Of a stretch of DNA of 64,000 bases, positions 55,288-64,000 are shown piece after piece. The notes beneath the pieces were generated by a model. That model made no database searches and was not told the DNA's origin. It worked only from the letters and a program-made list of their open reading frames with translations. The first letter of the stretch is position 1, and each line of letters begins with the position of its first letter. The DNA comes from Branchiostoma floridae. Its lineage: Eukaryota > Chordata > Leptocardii > Amphioxiformes > Branchiostomatidae. Both the position numbers and the translations under genes were made by a program. Where the stretch lies: NCBI RefSeq assembly GCF_000003815.2, contig NC_049994.1, forward strand, positions 1,136,701 to 1,200,700, written 5' to 3'.

Positions 55288-58200
55288 ATGGTCGACTTTG
55301 ATGAGTCCATGAAACATATAGGTTCGTACGGGAAGTTCCAGCGGATGACATACTATATGTGTCTGTTGGTCGGCATCACTACACCGTTCCACCAGCTCGG
55401 AAGTACCTTTCTCGACGCCGAGACAGACTTCCACTGTGCTGTCCCAGCGGTGGCGGAGGGAGGGCCGAGAGAGAACCACACCGACTGCGTCTTGAACTAT
55501 TCCTTACCGATAGAGCGAACGTCGTCTGGGACAGGTTGGCGGTACAGCGGCTGTACAAGGTAGGACAAGCTTAGAATTGCCTATTGACAGTTACAGTTGT
55601 TCCGGTGGTAGCAGCCGCACATTCTAGACTCCTATATCCAATTAGTTGGTAACTGGAAGACTCTGTCTCAAAACCAGGGAAGGGCATCTCGGTTGGGGTT
55701 GCATCCGCCTTTCGGAAGGGGCGTAAAATTTACTTGAAAAAGTAAGTGCCTCGAGCACGTTATAGTGGAAAGGCTAGCAGCCCCAGCCTCCAATTAAAGA
55801 CGTACCCTGCTACAGAAACAACAAGGGAACTTGCTGACCTATGTGCAACTAGGCGCTACAATGTGAACAACAACAACTGAAAATTCTGCATCTCTGGTGG
55901 ACAATGTTACAGATACGTGGTGACGTCCTACGAGCTGGGGAACCTGACGTGCCCGTACCCCGCCCACAACAGCACCGCAGATGACAGGCCCACACAGCCG
56001 TGCGATCAGGGCTACTGGTACGACACCAGGCAGTACAAGAGCAGCATCTTTACTGAGGTAACTCTTCTTGTCAGTGCACTGGATCTTTTTTATTCACAAC
56101 ACGCTACTTTAAAAGATTGATTCCAAACTATGTTTCATGCAGGGATACAGCGATATTTTATCGCATTATAACCAATGAAATAACTAGATGGTATTTTGGG
56201 ATAGAATAGAACACTCATAAACAAGACGAATATCTGGGAGTTGTTCAACAAGCTGTATGTATAATCGCTGAAAATCTGCTGCTGTTTAGATGCTTAGCAA
56301 AGGTCAGGAGTACAAAGTTCGTGCCCCTTGTCTTCATTGGTGAATCTTTTACAGAGTATGGCTATATATATAGACTTGTGTATTGGCAACAATATTGGTG
56401 GAATTTAAAAATGACTACACATCCATAAGCATTATTCATGTAAGAATCATCAATGAACATGCAGACCTATCTCTTGTCGGCACTCCAGTTCTGCAAAGAA
56501 CTTTTGTTGTGTTGCAGACCTTATGAAACACGTTTTGTTTCTGCCGTAGTCAACAGAGTAACGTTATAATTGATAAGGCCACAGCAAGTAAATTTTACGC
56601 ATGACATTCGTGCGCATTAAGTTTCTATTTTAGTTAAGATAATATTGCACGCCCCCGCAGTAGATTTGGAGTGGAGGATGTCATTCATAAACTTTAGTTG
56701 CTGTGGCCTACTGCTCGAGTGAAACTTTATCAATTGAAGCGCCTTTTCCCAAACTAGTTCAACTTGGTGTGCGACGACTACTGGTTAAACAGCCTGTCTC
56801 AGTCTATCTACATGTGTGGTGTTCTCATCGGAGCTATCGGCTTTGGACAACTGGCGGACTTGTACGTGTTTTAAAATCATTCTTCAAACTCACTTCAGAC
56901 ACTGATACAGGAATACAATGTAATAAATGCAATAAAAATAGAACTAGAAATAAGATGCAAATCGCCTACATATAACATATACATTTTTAAAGGTGAACAC
57001 TAGAGTATACAAGTAACGAAATTGCCCATGTAGTTCCAGAGCAAGTCACTAGGGGGCCCAAACATACATAATTTCTTCCTTACATCACAAGCTATCTGCC
57101 ACCACAAATTGGCATATCCAGGTCAAAAGATATTAAAAGAAATCGAAGTACTGCTGCAATATCAAGGTCACACACCAGGGGGCCCAAAATTGCCCCTGAC
57201 CTTAATATTTGCAACACCTACCTACATACCAAATATCATTACAATCCATTCAGAGGTTCTAGAGTTATGGTGACCACAAATAAACACACGCACACAGAGG
57301 CAGACACACCAAAAAATATATCCCCATTTTTCATGGAGGTAATGATGGCAGTATTGTCCCGTTCACGCTGTAGCATCGGCAGGAAGAAGACCATCTTCAT
57401 CAGCCTTTCCCTGATGATCGTTTTTGGTACGATTGTGGCGTTCGCCCCAAACTATACTGTCTTCGTCATCGCTCGGCTTCTTGTCGGGACAACAGTGTCG
57501 GGGATCTTCCTTTCTGCTTTTGTTATTGGTGAGTAAAAATGTATCATTTATTTATCCATACACATGTAATTCACAAAGCGTAAATAGAACAACAAAGAAC
57601 ACGTGCTGATGGAAGTGTCACATGTATTTGAGTCCTATAATGGAAAAACGCTATAAATATAGATTTTCCTCATGAAGTATGCAAATCTTAATTTGCGTAA
57701 TGTGCACTTATTCAATTTGTACATCTCTGCCAAAGATACCTGCATTCTAAATATCATGGAAATCCGTCGTTCCTACGATCCGTTATGCTCCTTGGACGAT
57801 TTTGACAAAATTGCCCCTGCAGTTCCAGAGCAAGCTGCTAGGGGGCCCACACACATACCACTTCTTCCTTACATAACAAGCTATCTAACACCAAACAATT
57901 ATCTTAGCATGTCCAGGTCAAAAGACACAAAGAATGCAAGTTCTCCCGTAGTACCAACGTCACATACTAGGGGGCCAAAAGTCGACCTTGACCTTTAAAT
58001 CTTCCCATCACCTACCCATACACCAAATATCACCGTAACCCATCAAGAGGTTCTTTAGTTATGCTGACTATAAAGTGTCAGTCCGGTGGTTTTTGCGATA
58101 ATGGGCAGTGTGTTTGATATCATGCATTTTGATAAAACATAATCTCTTTTATTTTCTGTGACTAGGGACGGAGCTAACAGGCCCAGACATGCGCACATGG

Positions 58201-61200
58201 ACGGCCACCCTCCCCCACGTTGCCTTCGCCACCGGTTACATGCTGTACGCCCTGATGGCGTGGGGCATCCGCAGCTGGCGGCCCCTACAGCTCACCATGA
58301 CCATTCCCACTGTGTTTCTACTCTTCAGCTGGCCGTAGGTGCTACTTCCTACCATCTTCACACCACACTGCATAACAAGAAATAACGACCATTCTTACAA
58401 CGAAAGGAAATACTGCTAGAAATTGCCATTTTTCTACACAGAGGAGAACCCGTGGCAGGGAACTCCGGCAGGCTCGCGGAGTTGTTTGACGCGGATTCAA
58501 ATCTACCTACGTACACTACGAATCTACGTAGAATTAAAATGACAAACAGTCGGATTTTCTGTAATGGTTCAGTTTTTTAAACGTAAACAGAATTGTAGGT
58601 TCCGTCGAGTGCTCGGTTTTTAGCTTTTTGTAAAATCTTAATCTACCATTCTCTGCAGACAATTTATGAAAAAAATTCCAGCGTTTTCCCTAATAATGCA
58701 GATATATGCTTATTTTCATATGTTTTATTCTATTTAATATCTAAGCTGAAATTTAAGCTGCCCATTGCAAATAACGCTAGTTGACCTTTATCTGTGGAGT
58801 AAACTATATTCGTTCTTTAAAGAAAACGGTATTTATGAATATCAAGTCGACGAACGCTGGTTTCAAACTACAATATTTAATGTTTTTGTGTATTGAAAAT
58901 GTTGCAATTTGAGGCCAACATTTGGCGACTTGATATCCATAAATGCTCCGGATATCAACGGATAGTCCCCCCGCGGATAAAGGTGAACTAGGGTTACAAA
59001 CTGAAGCTCTGCGTCCATCTCTTTTCCGACCCAGATTTCTGATTGAGTCCCCGCGGTGGCTGATCTCCGTGGACCGGCATGACGAGGCAGCCACCATTGT
59101 TAAAAGGATTGCCAAGTTCAACGGCGTGACCGTACCAGCACACGTGTTGAATGAGAGAAACGAGAAGAAAAAGGTAACGTGATCAAATGTGTCGTAATAT
59201 GTACCACTGTAGGATCTAAATAAGCTCCTTCACCATTAATAAATTCTGAGAACACATGTACAGAAACATGAATTGTGGATAGTTATGGAATCTGTATCTG
59301 TATCTCTCTCTCTGTCAGTCAGTCTATACAGACTATGACACTACGCAAAAAGAAACTAAGCGACAGAAGAGACTACAATGCAAAAGTGTATAATAGATTG
59401 AACTTTATTGCTCGACATTTGTACATGGTACAAAGTATGGCAACGACTGTTACATAAAGTACAAAATAGGTGTAGAGAATAAGACTTGATATCCTAATTA
59501 ACGTAACAAGAAGGGCTGACACATTAGTCTTTGATATAGTGTTACAATCGAGTTGGGCTATACATGAGTATCTGTATCTATATACCCGGTATAACCGCCC
59601 TTCGGCGTAACGCACCAACTGTCAACGGAAAGGCTCCTGAGGTATTAACAAATTACTTCTGGACATTGTGATGCAAATCTTGAAAATGGTCTAGACAGGA
59701 TCCATATACAAGTTAGGAGAATTCATGTCGCCGTACATGCGTACTCGGAATGGTGAACGAGGTTATAAGCACACACTCCTGACGTCACGTCTTCAAAAGT
59801 TACGTGACAGGCATCATTGTGTGAAAAGTTTAATTGGTGACTTGAAAGAAGACGTTAACGATCACGACTGAGCCCATCGTCTCCAATAAATAGAGTATAA
59901 TCTTTGAGTTGGATTTGCAGATTGATATAGGACTCAGACTGTTTCTGTAGTTTTATACTTTTTTTCTGTTTGTTCACAAGAACGATCGGAGGCACACTGC
60001 CATTGATCTCCTGCGCACGCGCAACTTGTTGATACGGAACCTCAACCTGTTCTACCAATGGTGAGTATTCGTTCGCAGATCTCCTGACGGGAAAAAGGTG
60101 CTCAAAAATTATGCCATGAAGTCGATACTGAATTGTCTCTAGTTTACACATTGAAATTCATTACACATTGAAATTCACCCTCGTGCACGACTTTGCGGCT
60201 GACAGTGTCAGAATTGAGGGCCCCTGTTACGTGGTACTAGTATTCTAACGTGATATACACACTGCTAAGTTCAATACCATGTCCAACAACGTTAACATAA
60301 TGGTAATTTGACGTGCACGGGCAATAGTTCCCTTTAGTACTCTTTTGGTGTTAATTGAAATCCTACTTAACACACAAAACTACATTGTAACGCATACATT
60401 TATGCTTGGACTGTGTTTTTGGATTTCTTATATTATCAAACTATTTGTTTGTCTTATAGCTTACCAAATATGCTATACAATCGTCGACAAGAATGTATGA
60501 GTTACAAAGATTTTGAGTCCATCGCTACTTTGTTTTGTCCCTTCTGCATGATTGATGCTTTGTGAATTAAAAACCGTGATGTCCTATGAATGTACATGTG
60601 AAGACATAGCCTTCTTTGTCAATGCAAAAAGCAACATTATCCAAATCTTGAATGTCAAATACGCAACCCATACACACTTGAACATACGAAACAGTATGAA
60701 CGGGCTGTAACTTTAGCAGGTTATTATATTGCACATCGTGTCCATCTTCCATCCCCTGTGTCCAGGTTCGTGACGTCCATGGTGTTCTATGGCCTGTCCC
60801 TCAACACGTCATCTCTGCCCGGTATAGACGACTATGTAGCTTTCTTCCTCGGAGGGTTTGTCGAAATTCCGGGACTCTTCAGTTCCTACTATTTACTTGA
60901 CATTCTCGGGCGGTAAGCAGCTACTAGTAGCTTCTTGTCTTCATTGTGAATGAAATATTCCTTGTTTTCTATGGAATATCCCCACACATTGAATGCTATC
61001 ACAGCCTCCTAATATTTTGATGTGGTTATTCTAAGCTTTACTTTACTTTATCCTTCCGCTTGTGCCTGGAGGGGCGTCGCGGGTAGATATAGACGTTTGT
61101 TATTCTAAACAAAGACAAATACTTCAACGTTAACGTTACGTTGATTTAGAGACAAACAACAAGGAAACAGACAAACGAATGGATAATTTCCAGTTTTGTT

Positions 61201-63554
61201 CCATAATTGCATTACAACATACCATAGCAAGTACAACTTACAAAGTACAAGCCCACGAAGCATTGACTTATTTTCAACAGATGTTTTATACCGCTCTATG
61301 CATTGCAGGCCGAAGTGTCAGTGCCTCTACATGACGGTAGGGGGCATTGCTTGCATCATCAGTCCATTCCTGGCACCACCTTATCTCCCAGAACGTAAGT
61401 GCTGGTTGCTATTGGTCTACATGCAAGTTTGCAAACTACAGCCAATATCATGTACATTAACTATTGGCTATATACTGGGCAATACATTTTTTCTGTATCC
61501 AACTAAGCTTTTGTCATATTCTGACGGCGTGATTGTATAAATAGTGTATCAGGAGAAATTTGACATATTGTACCAGTATCTCACTTATTTATCAAGAAAT
61601 TTACCACGAGTTTGCAGCGAAACCTGTTCACTCCAACAGGGTGACTCGCACCGAACGCTGAAGTTCCGTTATTTTGCATATTTACCGCAGACCTGGCGCC
61701 TTTGTCTATCGTACTGGCGATGTTGGGGAAGCTGTCCATCTCTGCCTGCTTCAACATCAGCTACATCATGTCTGCAGAGCTCAACCCAACCATTCTCAGG
61801 TAAGAAGACAGGATGACATTCAGTTGTACATGGCTTCTTCTACTGTAATTAATTGCTGGCACAAAAAACGGAAATCAAATTTTTGACTAAGTCTTTATCA
61901 GTGAATGACAGCTATGCAGATAGAACACACAACTCGGTAAGAAGTGGATCATAAGTCAAGTCTATGGCACCCCCGAATCACGTGGTCTGCATAATGTGAC
62001 GTCACAGAGACAGTGGCATGGATTGCTCTTTCCTTGCCAAAGACTGTAGTTGGTCAGTCGAAAATTCTGGGAAGGTAATTTTCTGTGTTGTTCAACCTTG
62101 ATGTAGAACGAATGTTAAGTTTTTGTTACAACAAACACTAAGAATTGTACCATATTCCACACAAAAGCAATGCATCCGTCCCGTAGCTGATTTTATTTAG
62201 CTATTTATACATGAATATCCATTATAGATGTTCAGGTTGGTAGCAATTTTACCAGATGCGTAAAATGTTATGGCCACTAGCCTGGTCAGGTATTTAAAAC
62301 AGTCCATTCAAAGATAGAAATATTAAAGGGTGACTCTTCTTCCGAAGCAGGTTTTATTTTTTTGAAGACAAAATTGTTATAAATACAAACATTACCCAAA
62401 CTCCCAGGAACGTGGCAGTGGGAGCCGGGTCCATGTGGGCACGTATCGGCGGTGTAGTCTCTCCGTTTGTCGTCTACTCCAAGCAGCTGTGGTTGCCTCT
62501 ACCTTTCGCTATCTTCGGCGGATGTGCCGTTCTTGCCGGGGTGGTCGCCTTGGCCTTGCCGGAGACTATGGGGGCTGACCTACCCGAGACTGTGGAGGAA
62601 GCTGAGAGCTTTGGAACGTAAGTTCGGTTCACTATCATGCTGATAAAGTCTGCTCAACAGTGCAGTAATTATCATCCCACTACCATTAATCATGGATTAA
62701 CTGCATAAAGACAATGAAAAAATAAAATTAAAGGAACTTCTTTATTGAAGCTCATCTTAGCCATTCAAGGCTAGAATCTTAGATGGGAGCAGCACCATGA
62801 ACAGTTGAGTTGTTCAGACTGATAAGGACGGTCAGCAAGTTTGTCGAAAAAGTTCAATCTCTGATGACTCCTTTTATTACCTTAATGGAAAATGTAGGTG
62901 TTGGTTTTGACGTTTCTCTGTGTTTATGTTTTCACATATTTGTGGCCAGCATAAGTGTAGAACCGTGAACTCTGGGCGGATTGTAGTGATAATTGGCATA
63001 AACATTGTAGATAGGCATTATCATGACAAAGGTCAGAAACTGATTTGAGCCTCCCCCAATGCGTGACCCTGGTTCTGAGTTTTTACCTGCATGAAAAAAA
63101 TACANNNNNNNNNNNNNNNNNNNNNNNNNNNNNNNNNNNNNNNNNNNNNNNNNNNNNNNNNNNNNNNNNNNNNNNNNNNNNNNNNNNNNNNNNNNNNNNN
63201 NNNNGAACCCGGATTGCATTCACGTTTGCTATGGGGATAGATGTTGTGAGCCATTGTGATTTAGCGCGCATTAGAAGTTTGCTGCAGTTTTGTGGTTCGT
63301 TAAAAAAAATATTCACACCCGTTTTTGACTGGAGTGGAGTGGTCCTAGTTGATCTGGTAACTGAATACTAGAGCAAGCCAGCTGGGGGCAGTTAGCTTGG
63401 TGTTTTTGTATCATTTGTCCTGGACTGCTATGGTCTTGATTTCTCTTGTTTCAGTAAGAGAAAGCCGCAGCCGGTTTATCTGTCCGACATCGAGAAGCAC
63501 GGCGAGGCCCATCAGAACAGAGCCTTCCAAGAGGAGGACGTCACAGCATTGTAG
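55288..63554 (+). CDS. SLC22-family organic ion transporter, complete
   Basis: Twelve exons: 55288-55559, 55913-56057, 56758-56861, 57374-57528, 58166-58334, 59035-59173, 59981-60060, 60766-60912, 61309-61394, 61691-61799, 62408-62617, 63455-63554. All junctions are GT-AG and in frame, giving 571 residues. TM1 about 20-42 is followed by the large glycosylated extracellular loop of this family (sites NHT, NYS, NLT, NST) with CTRYVVTSYELGN and TEFNLVCDDYW. The MFS signature after TM2 reads GQLADFIGRKK; then TELTGPDMR, FLIESPRWL, FYQWFVTSMVFYGLSLN, FVEIPGLFSSYYLLDILGR, AELNPTILR, WARIGGVVSPF and LALPETMGADLPETVEEAE. The C-terminus VTAL is a possible class I PDZ ligand. Family members move organic cations, anions or carnitine across the plasma membrane; the subgroup (OCT, OCTN, OAT) cannot be fixed by eye. 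Confidence 0.95.
55645..55870. repeat. SINE-related fragment in SLC22 intron 1
   Basis: GCCTTTCGGAAGGGGCGTAA and TAGCAGCCCCAGCCTCC. A related CTTTCGGAAGGGACCTAAAA is at about 32088. Confidence 0.4.
56995..57352 (+). repeat. Dispersed CTCCATG-family repeat reaching an SLC22 splice acceptor
   Basis: TAGTTCCAGAGCAAGTCACT to TCCCCATTTTTCATGGAGGT, continuing GATGGCAGTAT as in copy 1. It ends about 20 bp before the exon 4 acceptor at 57373. Confidence 0.8.
57600..58080 (+). repeat. Dispersed CTCCATG-family repeat in SLC22 intron 4
   Basis: Starts with TATAATGGAAAAACGCTATA, continues with CCTGCAGTTCCAGAGCAAGC and CATACTAGGGGGCC, and ends without the terminal palindrome. Confidence 0.75.
62885..63104 (-). 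repeat. Dispersed CTCCATG-family repeat fragment next to a gap
   Basis: TGTAGGTGTTGGTTTTGACG then ATATTTGTGGCCAGCATAA resembles the reversed family start; it runs into N at 63105. Confidence 0.5.
63105..63204. other. Assembly gap (100 N) in SLC22 intron 11
   Basis: Exactly 100 N, probably of unknown true length; the flanking exons 11 and 12 still join in frame. Confidence 1.
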
Positions 63555-63591
63555 TCAGGTGTCTAACTGTTGTTCCATATGGTTAACAGAC

Positions 63592-63597
63592 ATTAAA
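63592..63597 (+). terminator. Possible ATTAAA polyadenylation signal of the SLC22 gene
   Basis: ATTAAA lies 38 bp after the stop codon. A 3' UTR this short is plausible but unproven; AT-rich sequence follows. Confidence 0.35.
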
Positions 63598-63599
63598 CA

Positions 63600-64000
63600 T
63601 TGGTAGATTTTGCATTTTGGAAAGCGGTTGGATTTATAATTCATGATTATTGATTTAAATTAGTCCAAAGTAAAGAACTAGATATCAAATTGCACCTTTA
63701 GAATCGGAAGACGTTTTATTTTATTCAGCGTTTCCAAGTAACAAATATTGCATAAGATACTGGTAAGTAAAACACATTTATGGATAGCTTTTGTTATCTT
63801 ATTGTTATTTGTGCCTCTCGGATTCATTTACGTTTAAATCATCTATAGTATTCTTCGCTTCAACGTGGTAATTGTCACTAAGTCAAGGTGTACATTAAAA
63901 GTACATTAGGGGAAAACCCAAAATATCATAGGTTTTAATTTACAATATTTTTTTATGCGTTTCAACTATTCTATATTCATCTCAGACTATGTTCTAAACA
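63600..64000. other. AT-rich 3' flank, nothing recognised
   Basis: No exon or repeat boundary seen. Confidence 0.5.

Overview
The window looks like nuclear DNA of an invertebrate chordate, most likely a lancelet (Branchiostoma). The evidence is genes with many short exons and GT-AG introns, chordate-type families (SLC49A4, SLC22, a Shaker-type Kv channel, a TSP1/Thr-rich secreted protein), TTAGGG telomeric repeats, a DIRS/Ngaro-type tyrosine-recombinase retrotransposon and a very heavy load of short inverted-repeat elements. The species is inferred, not proven. Three runs of N (18269-18620, 28902-29001, 63105-63204) mark assembly gaps.

Layout. (1) About 25.4-0 kb, minus strand: exons of a secreted or membrane protein. 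They are a signal-peptide exon (25.3 kb), a thrombospondin type 1 exon (20.4 kb), a 27-nt Thr-rich micro-exon (17.9 kb), a possible alternative signal-peptide exon (12.0 kb) and a long Thr/Ser-rich mucin-like exon that runs off the left edge. Nearly all junctions are phase 1. (2) 5.2-9.0 kb, plus strand: a degenerate tyrosine-recombinase retrotransposon with split direct repeats, lying in the introns of (1). (3) 27.6 kb, plus strand: an isolated SLC49A4-like first exon. (4) 41.7-31.1 kb, minus strand: a complete SLC49A4 (DIRC2)-like transporter, nine shared exons plus two alternative first exons. Its introns hold telomeric repeats interleaved with partial exon copies and several inverted-repeat elements. 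(5) 50.9-46.7 kb, minus strand: a complete five-exon Kv1-like potassium channel of 459 residues. (6) 55.3-63.55 kb, plus strand: a complete twelve-exon SLC22 organic ion transporter of 571 residues.

The three complete or partial transport genes are not visibly one pathway; they are separate single-copy style eukaryotic genes. I built the gene models by joining GT-AG exons whose phases and family motifs agree; every junction given for the Kv, SLC22 and SLC49A4 genes is frame-consistent. The space between genes is mostly repeats: a dispersed family ending in a CTCCATG..CATGGAG palindrome, tRNA-like SINEs, and at least seven inverted-repeat families.

The most notable points are the (TTAGGG)n / partial-exon array in SLC49A4, alternative and inverted first exons of the same gene, loss of the second gating arginine in the Kv S4 segment, a YR retrotransposon flanked by an unexpected 61-bp direct repeat, and target-site duplications that can be read from nested insertions.
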